Below, piece by piece: positions 31,192 to 40,540 of a stretch of 64,000 nt of DNA (position 1 is the first letter of the stretch; every line of letters begins with the position of its first letter). Both the position numbers and the translations under genes were made by a program. This stretch comes from CAHJXG01 sp965277495. GTDB lineage: Bacteria > Pseudomonadota > Alphaproteobacteria > Acetobacterales > Acetobacteraceae. The notes beneath the pieces were generated by a model. That model searched no databases. It saw nothing but the letters and a program-made list of their open reading frames with translations, and was not told the DNA's origin. The DNA is taken from the NCBI GenBank assembly GCA_965277495.1, contig OZ255824.1, forward strand, positions 186,001 through 250,000, written 5' to 3'.

Positions 31192-33042
31192 CTAGAGGAA
31201 CCCCGTCGAGAACCAAGGCACGGCCGCAACCAGGATCAAGCCCAGGATCAACGCGCCCATGTAGGGCCATATTCGCCGCATCGCCGCATCGGGGCTGACC
31301 CGGCCGATCGCGCAGGCGGCGTAGTAGCCGACCCCGAACGGCGGCGCGAACAGCCCCACGCCCATGGCGAGCACCACCACCATGGCGTAGTGGACGTCGT
31401 TGATGCCGAGGCTTTTGGCGATGGGGAACAGCAAGGGCCCGAACAGCACGATGGCCGGGATGCCCTCGAGGATGCTGCCGAGGATCACGAATACGACGAT
31501 GCTGATCGCCATGAAACCCTGCGCGCCGCCGGGCACGCTGCCCATGGTTTGCGCCAGGCTGCGGGAGAAGCCGGACTGGGTCAGCGCCCATGCCATGCCG
31601 GTCGCGGTGCCGATGATGAACAGGATGGCGCCGGACAGGCACGCGGTCTCGACCAGCATGGGATACAGCCGGCCCCAAGCGAATTTCCGGTAGAGCAGCA
31701 GGCCCGCCACGACGGAATAGGCGATGCCGATCGTGCTGACCTCGGTCGCGGTGGCGACGCCCTCGACCACCGCGGCACGGATGAGGAACGGCAGAACCAA
31801 TGCCGGCAGCGAGATCAGCAGCGCCCGCCCGACCTCCCGCTTGCTGGCCCGGTGCACGCCCGTCATGTCCTCGTCGCGCGACCGCCACCAGGCAACGACC
31901 GCCAACGCCGACGCCAGCACCAGCGCCGGCACCAACCCGCCGGTGAACAGCCCGGCGATGCTGACCCCCGTCACCGACCCGATGGTGATCAGCACGAGGG
32001 ACGGCGGGATTGTCTCGCTCATTGCGCCGGACGCGGCCAACAGGGAGACCAGCTCGCCCTCGTTGGCGCCACGCTTCTTCATCTCGGGGAACAGCACCGG
32101 CGCCACCGCCGCCATGTCGGCCGCCTTGCTGCCCGAAATGCCGCTGACTAGGTACATCGCGCCCAGCAGCACGAAATTCAGCCCGCCCTTGACGTGGCCG
32201 AGCAGGCTGCCAAGGAAATTGACCATCGCCAGCGCCATGCCGGTCATCTCGATCAGCAGGCCCAGGAACACGAACAACGGCACAGCGAGCAAGATCAGCG
32301 CGCTCATGCCCTCGTCCATGCGGGACACGACGACGGTAAGCGGGGTCGTCGTGGTAAAGGCGAGGTAGGCGAGCGTGGCCAGGCCGAAGCTGAAGCCGAT
32401 CGGCACCCCGAGCAGGACGCCGGCACCGAGCAGGACCACGAAGAACAGCACGAGGTTCCAGTTGCCGATGCGGTGCAGCGCCGGGCCGAGCAGATAGAGC
32501 GCAACCCCGATCGCCAGCAGCGCCGCCGCGACCATCAGCAGGTCCATGAGCCGGGCACGCAGCATCCGGGTCGCGCAGGCGAGCAGCATCAGCGCCACGC
32601 CGACCGGGATCGCCCCGGCGCGGATCATGTTGGACCAGCCCAGCGCCGGCGTCTCGATATACCACTCGTCCTGCGCATACTCCGCCGCATGCGGCAGGAT
32701 CAACGCGAGGAACAAGGCGGCGGCGCCGACGGCCAGCGTCTCCGCCCGGGCGCGCCAGAGCGGCGGACGCGTCGTGACGATGGCGGTCAGCCGCATGTGC
32801 TGGCCGCGCTGCAGCGCGATGACGCTGCCGAGCATCGCCAGCCACAGGAACAGGATGCTGGCGAGCTCGTCGGTCCAGACGATCGGGCTATGCACGACGA
32901 ACCGCGCAATCACGCCGACGAACAGGATGGCGATTTCCGCCAGCACCAGCAGGGCGGCTGCGGTCTCCACGGCGCGGCGCAGGATGCGGTCGAGCAGGCC
33001 GGCATCGGCCCGCCCTGCAAAGGCGTCGACCGCGACGCTCAC
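31192..33042 (-). CDS. TRAP transporter fused small and large permease (DctQM type)
   Basis: A 616-residue inner-membrane protein in which the four-helix DctQ-like domain (first ~170 residues; SPIVWTDELASILFLWLAML) is fused to the DctM-like permease (GVPIGFSFGLATLAY, SGISGSKAADMAAVAPVLFPEM, IPPSLVLITIG). It takes up an organic acid using the sodium or proton gradient with the DctP protein encoded just upstream. The start is GTG 33042, overlapping the dctP stop by four bases. Fusion of Q and M is known but less common. The substrate is unknown. Confidence 0.88.
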   Translation of the reverse strand: MSVAVDAFAGRADAGLLDRILRRAVETAAALLVLAEIAILFVGVIARFVVHSPIVWTDELASILFLWLAMLGSVIALQRGQHMRLTAIVTTRPPLWRARAETLAVGAAALFLALILPHAAEYAQDEWYIETPALGWSNMIRAGAIPVGVALMLLACATRMLRARLMDLLMVAAALLAIGVALYLLGPALHRIGNWNLVLFFVVLLGAGVLLGVPIGFSFGLATLAYLAFTTTTPLTVVVSRMDEGMSALILLAVPLFVFLGLLIEMTGMALAMVNFLGSLLGHVKGGLNFVLLGAMYLVSGISGSKAADMAAVAPVLFPEMKKRGANEGELVSLLAASGAMSETIPPSLVLITIGSVTGVSIAGLFTGGLVPALVLASALAVVAWWRSRDEDMTGVHRASKREVGRALLISLPALVLPFLIRAAVVEGVATATEVSTIGIAYSVVAGLLLYRKFAWGRLYPMLVETACLSGAILFIIGTATGMAWALTQSGFSRSLAQTMGSVPGGAQGFMAISIVVFVILGSILEGIPAIVLFGPLLFPIAKSLGINDVHYAMVVVLAMGVGLFAPPFGVGYYAACAIGRVSPDAAMRRIWPYMGALILGLILVAAVPWFSTGFL

Positions 33043-34064
33043 GACAGGTTGCCGGCCGTTTCCTCCAGCAGACTCCAGGCCTCGTCGCCATACTTGCGGT
33101 GCCACTCGGTGTAGAAGCCGTTCTTGCGCAGGGTCTCGCGAAAGGGCGCGGGGTCGACGTCATTGAACACCAAGCCAATGCCTGCGAGCTTGCCACGCAA
33201 GCTGGAGTTGAGCATGGCGACGTCCGCACGCTCATCCATCGCCGCCTTGTTCACCTCGCGCGCGAAGGCCTCCTGCGCGTCCTTCGGCAGCCGCTCGAAG
33301 CTGCGGCGGTTGGCCAGGAACCAGTAGCCGTCCCACATATGGTTGGTCATCGTGCAGAACTTCTGCACTTCATACAGTTTGGCGGTGTCGATCAGTGCCA
33401 AGGCGTTCTCCTGGCCGTCCACGATCTTGGTCTGCAGCGCGGAATAGACCTCGCTGAAGTTGATGCTCGCCGGCGACGCGCCGAACGCGGTGAACAGGCT
33501 GGTCCATAGCGGGCTGACCGGCACCCGAATCTTCATGCCGCGGAAGTCGTCGGGCGAGGTAACCGGCTTCGTGCTGGTCGTGGTCTGCCGGTAGCCGTTG
33601 TCCCAGATACGGTCCATGGCGATCAGGCCGCGCTTGGCGATCTCGCTGCGGATATATGCGCCGAGCTTGCCGTCCATGGCGCGCCAGACTTGGTCGTAGT
33701 CCTTGAAGGCGAAGCCGACGCCGCTGATGCTGGCCGCCGGCACCAGGGTGGACAGGATCGGGCCGGACAGCGTGAAGAAGTCGATGGCGCCGGAGCGGAG
33801 CTGGCTCAGCATGTCGGTATCGGAGCCGAGTTGGTTGTTCGGGAAGATCTGGACTTCGACCCGGCCGCCAGTGGCTTCCATGATGCGCGCCACCATGTCG
33901 ATGGAGCGCACGTTCATCGGGTGCGTTACCGGCAAGTTGTTCGCGAATTTCAGGGTGAACTCGGCGGCGTTGGCGGGCCGGGTGCGTATGGCGAACAGCG
34001 GCAGCGCGGAGGCGCCCCAAATGGCGCAGCGCTGGACAAGGCTGCGGCGGCTGATGGGCGGCAT
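33039..34064 (-). CDS. TRAP transporter substrate-binding protein (DctP-like)
   Basis: A 341-residue periplasmic binding protein. The N-terminus SRRSLVQRCAIWGASALPLF has a twin-arginine export signal. The mature part has FTLKFANNLPVTHPMN, GGRVEVQIFPNNQLG, the carboxylate-binding stretch GMKIRVPVSPLW and the family's SEVYSALQTKIVDGQEN. It delivers a carboxylate-type ligand to the fused permease. The divergent thiolase starts 125 bp away, so this intergenic gap holds both promoters. Confidence 0.92.
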   Translation of the reverse strand: MPPISRRSLVQRCAIWGASALPLFAIRTRPANAAEFTLKFANNLPVTHPMNVRSIDMVARIMEATGGRVEVQIFPNNQLGSDTDMLSQLRSGAIDFFTLSGPILSTLVPAASISGVGFAFKDYDQVWRAMDGKLGAYIRSEIAKRGLIAMDRIWDNGYRQTTTSTKPVTSPDDFRGMKIRVPVSPLWTSLFTAFGASPASINFSEVYSALQTKIVDGQENALALIDTAKLYEVQKFCTMTNHMWDGYWFLANRRSFERLPKDAQEAFAREVNKAAMDERADVAMLNSSLRGKLAGIGLVFNDVDPAPFRETLRKNGFYTEWHRKYGDEAWSLLEETAGNLS

Positions 34065-34189
34065 GGGCGCGTCCTCCGATGGTTCTTTTCTGGTTGCACC
34101 GCCCGTATCTTAATTATGGCCGGAAAGGAAGGCCCGCTTGCATACGCGCGCACGCCGACCGAAATTCCGTCCAACAATTGGAGGCTGCC

Positions 34190-35356
34190 ATGACTGCATG
34201 CATCGTGGGCTGGGCGCATACCCCGTTCGGCAAGCTCGAAGAACCCGACGTCGAGGCGCTGATTTCGCGTGTCGCCGGCGCGGCCATCGCGGATGCGGGA
34301 ATCGAGCTGGACGAGGTCGACGGCGTGTTCGTCGGCCTGTTCAACAACGGCTTCTCGCGCCAGGATTTCCCGAGTTCCCTGCCGATGCAGGACATCGAAG
34401 CGCTGCGGTTCAAGCCGGCGACCCGGTATGAGAACGCCTGCGCGTCGGGTTCTGCCGCCATCCACGGGGCGCGCGACTTCCTGGCCGCCGGGCGGGGCCG
34501 GTTCGCGCTCGTCATCGGGGCGGAAAAGATGACGGCGACGCCGGGTCCGCAGGTCGGGGATAACCTGCTGGGCGCGAGCTACCGGCGCGAGGAGGGCGAC
34601 ATTCCGGCCGGGTTCGCCGGGGTGTTCGGACGCATTGCCGAGCGGTATTTCCAGCGCTATGGCGATCAGTCGGACGCGCTGGCCGCGATTGCCGCGAAGA
34701 ACCACCGCAATGGGGTGGACAATCCTTATGCGCAGATGCGGAAGGACCTCGGCTACGAGTTCTGCCGCAGCGTCAGCGAGAAGAACCCCTATGTCGCGCC
34801 GCCATTGAAACGCACCGACTGCTCGCTGGTCAGCGACGGCGCGGCGGCGCTGATTTTGACGGACGAGGACACCGCCCGCGGTATGGGCAAGGCCGTGCGC
34901 TTCCGCGCCGCCGTGCACGTGAACGACTTCCTGCCGCTGTCCCGCCGCGACCCCACCCGGTTCGACGGCGCGGCGCTGGCTTGGAAGCAGGCGCTCGACC
35001 AGGCCGGGCTGACCGTGCAGGACCTGTCGTTTGCCGAGGTGCATGACTGCTTCACCATAGCCGAGCTGCTGGCCTACGAGGCCATGGGCCTCGCCGAACC
35101 GGGCCAGGGCGCGCGGATAGTGCTGGACGGCTCGGCTGGGCCGCAAGGGCGGTTGCCGATCAACCGCAGCGGCGGGTTAAAGGCGAAGGGCCACCCTGTC
35201 GGCGCGACCGGGGTTTCCATGCACGCGATCGCGGCGATGCAGTTGACCGGGCAGGCTGGCGCGATGCAGTTGCCGCGCGCGGACGTGGCCGGCGTGTTCA
35301 ACATGGGCGGCGCCGGCGTCGCGAACTACGTCAGCATCCTGGAGCCGCTGGGCTGA
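34190..35356 (+). CDS. thiolase-family acetyl-CoA acetyltransferase (SCP2-like)
   Basis: A 388-residue thiolase-fold enzyme. The nucleophilic cysteine is in YENACASGSAAIHGA, a histidine in EVHDCFTIAELL, and the C-terminal loop is NRSGGLKAKGHPVGATG. The sequence is closer to the SCP2/archaeal type thiolases than to PhaA. It may act in fatty acid or steroid-like side-chain breakdown or in acetoacetyl-CoA formation. The ATG at 34190 is preceded by TTGGAGGCTGCC, a good ribosome site. It is divergent from the TRAP operon, and a shared role in organic-acid use is possible but unproven. Confidence 0.87.
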   Translation: MTACIVGWAHTPFGKLEEPDVEALISRVAGAAIADAGIELDEVDGVFVGLFNNGFSRQDFPSSLPMQDIEALRFKPATRYENACASGSAAIHGARDFLAAGRGRFALVIGAEKMTATPGPQVGDNLLGASYRREEGDIPAGFAGVFGRIAERYFQRYGDQSDALAAIAAKNHRNGVDNPYAQMRKDLGYEFCRSVSEKNPYVAPPLKRTDCSLVSDGAAALILTDEDTARGMGKAVRFRAAVHVNDFLPLSRRDPTRFDGAALAWKQALDQAGLTVQDLSFAEVHDCFTIAELLAYEAMGLAEPGQGARIVLDGSAGPQGRLPINRSGGLKAKGHPVGATGVSMHAIAAMQLTGQAGAMQLPRADVAGVFNMGGAGVANYVSILEPLG

Positions 35357-35368
35357 CGGGGACGCCTG

Positions 35369-36337
35369 CTATAGATACTGCGCCAGCGAAAGGTTCTTCA
35401 TCCCGGCGATCAGTTGATACGACGTTTGGAGCTGGGTCTGCAGCAGGGACACCCGCGTCATCGTGGCGGCAAGGTCCGCATCCTCGGCGCCCGAGACTTG
35501 GGTGTTCAGCGCCGTCACCGTGTCCCCGAGTTGGGTCCGGCGTGCGGCCAGGCTGGATTGCACGTCCCCCAGCGCCCCGGATTCCACCGCGATTGCCCCC
35601 ACCGCGCTGCCGAGCCGTGCCTGCGTGTCGACCGCCATCGCCTGCAACCCCGGCCCAGCGGTCGCGGTCGTGAGCGTGGCGAGGGCGCGCAGGATATCCC
35701 GCATGTAGGAGCCTGTGGTCGGCGCAGCCGAGGCGGTCAGCGTGTTGCTGTTCGCCAGCAGCCCGACCTGGACGCGCTGCCCTTCCCCCACTTCGATCGT
35801 CGGCGGCGTGGCGCCGAGGCTCGTTGAGAACGGCGCCGTCGCCGTGTCGCTCGCCAGCACCGCCGCGCTCACCACGCTGGCCGACGTGTTGGGGATCGGC
35901 GCGTTGGCCGTATCCTGCCCGGCGAACACATAAACGTCGCCGTCCTTGCTGTTCAGCAACTGGCTGACCTGCGTCAACGCCACGCGGGCGGAGGCGGCGA
36001 TGCTGTCGGCTTCGGACGGAATGAGGCCGTTCAGCGCGCCAGCCTTGGCGAAAAAGCTGGCCGCGATCGTGCTGATGCTGCTCAACGCCGACTGTGCGAC
36101 ACCGAGGCGTCCGGTCGCGCCGTCGATGTTCGCCTGCCACGCCGCCGCATGCGTCGCCTGCGGGCGCAGGTCGAGCGAGACCTTCGCCCCGGTCCCAAGC
36201 CCGGCATAGCTTTCGGCGATCCGGCCCGTGGCGGCCTGCGTCGTCGCGGTGTCGAGCTGCCGGCGTATGGTGGCGCCGTTATCCGCAACGCGCGCCAGCA
36301 GCGCGCCCGAGCTTGGGGGATTGATGATGCCTGACAT
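35369..36337 (-). CDS. flgL: flagellar hook-associated protein 3
   Basis: A 322-residue junction protein between hook and filament. The N-terminal heptad-rich helix and a C-terminal helix ending VSLLQTQLQTSYQLIAGMKN (a 20-residue stretch) are typical of the flagellin/FlgL ends; the middle is variable. It is exported by the flagellar type III system. It follows flgK by 1 bp on the minus strand and closes the flgE-flgK-flgL operon, convergent with the thiolase gene. Confidence 0.88.
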   Translation of the reverse strand: MSGIINPPSSGALLARVADNGATIRRQLDTATTQAATGRIAESYAGLGTGAKVSLDLRPQATHAAAWQANIDGATGRLGVAQSALSSISTIAASFFAKAGALNGLIPSEADSIAASARVALTQVSQLLNSKDGDVYVFAGQDTANAPIPNTSASVVSAAVLASDTATAPFSTSLGATPPTIEVGEGQRVQVGLLANSNTLTASAAPTTGSYMRDILRALATLTTATAGPGLQAMAVDTQARLGSAVGAIAVESGALGDVQSSLAARRTQLGDTVTALNTQVSGAEDADLAATMTRVSLLQTQLQTSYQLIAGMKNLSLAQYL

Positions 36338-36338
36338 G

Positions 36339-37706
36339 CTACCTCACTGAGTCCAGCAATTGCGTCCACATCGCCTGCGAGGCGGTGATGACCTTGGCGT
36401 TCGCGGCATAGGCATTCTGCAAGCGCACCAAATCCGCCGTCTCGCTATCGAGCGACACGCCGGTCCCGGCCGCAAGCTTCGCATCGAGCGAGGACTGCAC
36501 CGCCTGCCCGGTCGCCAACTGCCCGGCCGCATCCGCCGCCATCCCGGCCTGCTTGCTGACCAGCGCCGAGGCGGTCGTCACCAAGCTGCCGGCGCCGCTG
36601 CCCAGCACCCGGTCGAGCACGTTGTCGATCAGCGTCGTGTTCCCCGCCGCCCCAGCCGCGCCAGCGCCGTCCCGCAGCATCGCCGGTGCAGCGACGACGG
36701 CAGCGCTCACGCGAATGCCCTGCGCGAAACCGGACGTTGCAGGCGGCGGCACCGCGCCGACGGGATCGGTGAACAACTTCAGGCCCTGCGCATTAAATTG
36801 CGACGCCATGGACTGGGCGAACTGGTCTAGCCCCGACTGCAGGTCGGGCAGCGTGCCGTCCCGCAACGCGAGGTTAGCGCCGATCCGTCCACCAATCGGC
36901 TGGCCCGCAACCGGAATGCCGCCCAGGCTCATTTGCGGCACGGCGGCGGCCGGCGTGTTCGGCGCGAGCGTCGCCGCGCCGAGCGCGAATGGCCCGGCCG
37001 TGGCGCGCATCGGCAGCACCAGCCCGCCGGCCAAGGCCAACGCATCGCCGTTCGCCTGCAGCAGCACCCGCGCGCCGGTCAGGTCCGAAAGGGTGCGGAT
37101 GCTGCGGTCGCGTTGGTCCTCCAGGTCGGCCGTGCTCTGGTTGCCCGCCTTCGCCGCGATGATCTGATCGGACAAGGCGCCGATATCGCGCAACGCGCTG
37201 TTGGCGGTCGTCACGTCGGCGACCGCCGCGTCCTGCGCCGATTGCCGTGCGCCCGACACCGCCTGGCCCAACGCATTCACCCCCCGGGCCAGCGTATCCG
37301 CCCGGTTGACTACCACGCGCTGCTGCGCCGCGTTCGCCGGGTCCGATTGCAGGGTCGTGAACGCGTCCCGCAGCGCTCCCAACAAGCTCGGCAGGTCGAA
37401 CCCGGCGCCGGGCGTCCCGGACGCTGCGTCGATTGACGCCAGGGCGTCGCTGCGCGTCTGCTCGCCCACCACCACAGCGGATGCACTCAACGCGCTGGAC
37501 TGCAGCCGTTCGTCCATGCTGCGGGCCGCGGGACCGGTGCGCACGCCGGCCCCGTTGCCCCCGGCGGCGAAGCTGGTGACGGCAACGGTCTCGCGCACAT
37601 AGCCGGCCGTTTGGGCGTTCGCCACGTTCTGCGATATCGTCGCAATCCGCCTGCTGGCGCTGTCCAGGCCGGACGAAGCAGAGTTGAGGACGCTGTCGAG
37701 GCCCAT
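36339..37706 (-). CDS. flgK: flagellar hook-associated protein 1
   Basis: A 455-residue protein linking hook and filament. The rod/hook-type N-terminus is seen in LNSASSGLDSASRRIATISQ and NVANAQTAGYVRE (the conserved 'NVANxxTxGY' box). The C-terminus has the complementary helix LVRLQNAYAANAKVI. Length is on the short side for FlgK. It sits 16 bp after flgE and 1 bp before flgL. Confidence 0.9.
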   Translation of the reverse strand: MGLDSVLNSASSGLDSASRRIATISQNVANAQTAGYVRETVAVTSFAAGGNGAGVRTGPAARSMDERLQSSALSASAVVVGEQTRSDALASIDAASGTPGAGFDLPSLLGALRDAFTTLQSDPANAAQQRVVVNRADTLARGVNALGQAVSGARQSAQDAAVADVTTANSALRDIGALSDQIIAAKAGNQSTADLEDQRDRSIRTLSDLTGARVLLQANGDALALAGGLVLPMRATAGPFALGAATLAPNTPAAAVPQMSLGGIPVAGQPIGGRIGANLALRDGTLPDLQSGLDQFAQSMASQFNAQGLKLFTDPVGAVPPPATSGFAQGIRVSAAVVAAPAMLRDGAGAAGAAGNTTLIDNVLDRVLGSGAGSLVTTASALVSKQAGMAADAAGQLATGQAVQSSLDAKLAAGTGVSLDSETADLVRLQNAYAANAKVITASQAMWTQLLDSVR

Positions 37707-37722
37707 AGGACGGTCCTAAAAC

Positions 37723-39039
37723 CTAGCGTTTCATGTCCAGCGTCTGTTGCAGCAGCTCGTCCGCCGTCGTCACCATCTTGGTGTTTGCGGAATAGGCGCG
37801 CTGCGCCACGATTAGTTTGGTGAATTCGGTCGCGATGTCGACGTTGCTGCTTTCGACCGCGCTGACCACCAGGCTGCCCGCGCCGTTGCTGCCGGACGCG
37901 AGCGTCTGCGCCGCGCCGCTGTCGCGGGTCGCGGTGAAGGCCTGCCCATCGGTCCGCTGCAGCGCATCGGCGGCAGCGAAGGTCGTGATCGGCACGCGGG
38001 CCACCGTGCGCGATTGGCCGTTGTCAAAGTTCACCACCACGTCGCCGTTCGACCGGGTCTGGACGTTGCTGAAGCTGCCGGGCGCCACGCCGTTCTGGGT
38101 CAACGATTTCAGGCTGTAATCCGACCCGGCGAACTGCGTCAGCCCATTCGCCTGGCCGAAGGTGCCAAGGTTGAGCGCGATCGTCTGTGGCCCTGAGCCG
38201 AAGTTTGCCACCACGTTCAGCGTCGCCGACGATCCGGCCGCAAAGGCGCTGCCGGTGATTGCGCCGCTCACTGCCGCGACGCTGCCGACCGTTCCCTCCG
38301 GCGCCGACGGATTGCCGGCAGCACCGAAATTGATTGCGGCCACACCGAGCGCCGTAGCCGCTGCGGGCGGCGTGCCCGGTTGAGTGATGGCGACCTGCCA
38401 AGCATTGGGTGTGCCGGCGACCGGAGTCCAAGCGAGCTGCAGCGGATGGGTCTCGCCCAGCGCGTCATAAACCTGCACCTGCGACGTGACCGGCGTGGCC
38501 GGGTTGGGCGTCGCGGGAAGGTTGGCGGCCAGCGTGACCTCGGACGTGGGCACCGGGCTGTATCCGGCCTGGCCGACTTGGATGGGCTTCAGCGTCGTCT
38601 GGTCGATGGCGCCGGACGCGTCCGCCGGCCAACCGTTCAGGAAGTTGCCCGCGCTGTTCACGAGATAGCCGGCCTTGTTCAACGAAAAATCGCCGGCGCG
38701 GGTGTATTCCGCTTGGGCCTTGAACACCGGCGCGCCCTTCGCCTCGCCGACCTGGCTGCTTACGGTAAAAAAGCCCTGACCTGCGATCGCGAGTTCCAGC
38801 GGCTTGTCGGTCTGCGTGACCGTGCCCTGCACGGTGTTCACGTAATCCGGGCGGGCAACAACAGCGCCAGGCTGGTTGGTCGCTGCAGTGCTGGTCGTCA
38901 AATAGTCCTCAAAGCTGGTGTCGACGCGCTTGTAGCCGACGGTCTGGCTGTTGGCGATGTTGTCGCCGATATTGCCAAACGCGGCCGACTGGGCGGTCAA
39001 TCCGCTGATTGCGGTGTTCATGGCGCCAAACAGCGACAT
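37723..39039 (-). CDS. flgE: flagellar hook protein
   Basis: A 438-residue protein that polymerises into the hook. MSLFGAMNTAISGL, NIGDNIANSQTVGYKR and the C-terminal SSNVDIATEFTKLIVAQRAYSAN-type helix (residues near 395-417) are the family hallmarks. The start at 39039 has CAGGAGCACCACA before it. It is the first gene of the minus-strand flgE-flgK-flgL operon, and a sigma-54-type promoter lies about 60 bp upstream, as expected for a late structural gene. Confidence 0.93.
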   Translation of the reverse strand: MSLFGAMNTAISGLTAQSAAFGNIGDNIANSQTVGYKRVDTSFEDYLTTSTAATNQPGAVVARPDYVNTVQGTVTQTDKPLELAIAGQGFFTVSSQVGEAKGAPVFKAQAEYTRAGDFSLNKAGYLVNSAGNFLNGWPADASGAIDQTTLKPIQVGQAGYSPVPTSEVTLAANLPATPNPATPVTSQVQVYDALGETHPLQLAWTPVAGTPNAWQVAITQPGTPPAAATALGVAAINFGAAGNPSAPEGTVGSVAAVSGAITGSAFAAGSSATLNVVANFGSGPQTIALNLGTFGQANGLTQFAGSDYSLKSLTQNGVAPGSFSNVQTRSNGDVVVNFDNGQSRTVARVPITTFAAADALQRTDGQAFTATRDSGAAQTLASGSNGAGSLVVSAVESSNVDIATEFTKLIVAQRAYSANTKMVTTADELLQQTLDMKR

Positions 39040-39100
39040 TGTGGTGCTCCTGTGGTTGCGTGCTCGGCGGCGCCGGGCGGGGATGTCTGCAGGGAGCATG

Positions 39101-39115
39101 GCAGGAACCGTGCCA
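39101..39115 (-). promoter_or_regulatory. sigma-54 promoter of flgE
   Basis: The minus strand reads TGGCACGGTTCCTGC: GG and GC elements separated by exactly 10 bases and a near-perfect -24 box. The predicted start is near 39090, giving a leader of about 50 bases to flgE. The FlbD-type activator in this window is the natural partner. Confidence 0.7.
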
Positions 39116-39190
39116 CCCCGAATTGCCAGCGTTGACGGCAGGATTCGGCCGTGCCTGCTGGTCCAAATCCGCCGGCCCGGCACGAATGCG

Positions 39191-39207
39191 CCGGCACATA
39201 ATGCCGG
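39191..39207. promoter_or_regulatory. palindrome between flgE and fliK (candidate FlbD enhancer)
   Basis: CCGGCA-CATAA-TGCCGG, a perfect inverted repeat 76-92 bp upstream of the flgE sigma-54 promoter and about 40 bp before the fliK one. It resembles the CGGCAA-type palindrome upstream of fliF. Position and sequence fit an enhancer for a sigma-54 activator; binding is inferred. Confidence 0.4.
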
Positions 39208-39246
39208 GCTGGGTCCGGTGCGGGCCAGGAATGGGCATTAAACCGC

Positions 39247-39262
39247 TGGCCCAGCTCTTGCG
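39247..39262 (+). promoter_or_regulatory. sigma-54-like promoter before fliK
   Basis: TGGCCCAGCTCTTGCG has GG-N10-GC spacing and a consensus TTGC. The start of transcription would fall at about 39272, at the annotated ATG, so either the mRNA is leaderless or fliK starts further in. Confidence 0.4.
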
Positions 39263-39273
39263 AAGTCCCGGAT

Positions 39274-40527
39274 ATGCAAACCCCAGCCACGGTTCCCACC
39301 CCAACTGCCGCGGCGTCTCCACCCCATGCCCGGGTGGCGCGCGGCACCGCCCCGGTCTCGCCGCAGCCAGCCGTGGCGGCGGAGGGGTTCGAGGCGTCGC
39401 TTGCCCAAGCACAGGCGACGCCAGCCTGCGTCGTTGCTACGCTGGCCAAGCCGGGCATAGGCGGCACGCCAACGCTGCTTTCCATCGCGCTGCCGGCACA
39501 GGCGCCAATCAATCCATTGGCCGTCCCGGCCGCGAATGTGGCGAAGGCCGCCGTCAAAAACGCGCCGGGGACCGCCGTCACCGAGTCGGAACAGGACAAG
39601 GCGCCACTGGTGGCTAACGGGACGGACAAAGGCCCGCAACCGCTTGCTCACCCGCCGGTCGAACAACCCGCGCCTTTGCCCGATCCGACTGTGGCGACGC
39701 TTGTTATAACCCTGTCTGGGGGCATCGATGCCGCGTTGCCGGACGTCACTGCGCCACTCGCCACAGGCATCGAGCCCGCGCAGGCGAATGCAGGCCAGGC
39801 AGCGCCAACCGCGCTGGCCCCTGCGCTGAATGCCGCGGCGTTGCCCGGGGCGGGCGCCGCAATCCTTCATGCCGGTCCGGAACGTCCGCTCGCCGTCGGT
39901 GAACACGAGGCGATGACGCCAGCGCCGGACAGCGCGTTAGAGCCAACTGCAGCAATCAGCTCCATGCTGCCTCCCTCAGTGCCGTCACTCGCGGCGGCGC
40001 TGCACGCCCCGGCCCCGCTGCCCCCGATCAACCGCCCTGCCGCCGCCGCGGCTCCGCCGCCTACATCGCCGGCGGAGCAGGTCGGCCCCGTCTTGGCGAG
40101 CTTTGCTGCCAGCGCGGCGCAGCCCAATGCGGCCCAGCATCTGACAATCCGGCTCGACCCGGCAGAGCTCGGCCACGTGCAGGTGCGCATCGAACGCATG
40201 CCGGACGGTCCTGCCCGGGTCGAGCTGGTCGTCGAACGGCCCGACACGCTGCTCTTGCTGCTCCGCGACCAACCGGAGCTGCACCGGGCGCTCGACCTTG
40301 CCGGCGTGCCAGCCGCGGACCGGACGCTGCAATTCCAATTGGCCCCCGCCGCCGCCGATCCCGGCACGACGACGCCGCAATTCAACGCCGATCCAGGGCC
40401 AGGCCAGCAACGCCCCGGTCAACCGCGCCAACACGGCGCCAATAACGGGCGCTCAGTCGCTCACGACGACCCCACCATCCGGCCGGCCGCCGCGTTTCGC
40501 CGAGCCGGCGTCAACATCATGGCTTGA
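39274..40527 (+). CDS. fliK: flagellar hook-length control protein
   Basis: A 417-residue exported ruler protein. The first three quarters are low-complexity Ala/Pro-rich, as in other FliK. The conserved C-terminal domain is at about residues 285-375: LTIRLDPAELGHVQVRIER, VELVVERPDTLLLLLRDQPEL and RTLQFQLAP (the middle stretch is 21 residues, core VERPDTLLLLLRD). It sets hook length and switches export to filament proteins. It is followed by flgD 13 bp later. The start is doubtful because the sigma-54-like promoter ends at the ATG. Confidence 0.82.
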   Translation: MQTPATVPTPTAAASPPHARVARGTAPVSPQPAVAAEGFEASLAQAQATPACVVATLAKPGIGGTPTLLSIALPAQAPINPLAVPAANVAKAAVKNAPGTAVTESEQDKAPLVANGTDKGPQPLAHPPVEQPAPLPDPTVATLVITLSGGIDAALPDVTAPLATGIEPAQANAGQAAPTALAPALNAAALPGAGAAILHAGPERPLAVGEHEAMTPAPDSALEPTAAISSMLPPSVPSLAAALHAPAPLPPINRPAAAAAPPPTSPAEQVGPVLASFAASAAQPNAAQHLTIRLDPAELGHVQVRIERMPDGPARVELVVERPDTLLLLLRDQPELHRALDLAGVPAADRTLQFQLAPAAADPGTTTPQFNADPGPGQQRPGQPRQHGANNGRSVAHDDPTIRPAAAFRRAGVNIMA

Positions 40528-40540
40528 AAGGACGTCGCAA

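Noticed and set aside
39191..39207. CRISPR-like repeat
   Set aside because: It occurs once as a palindrome; no repeat-spacer array or cas gene was seen in the window.
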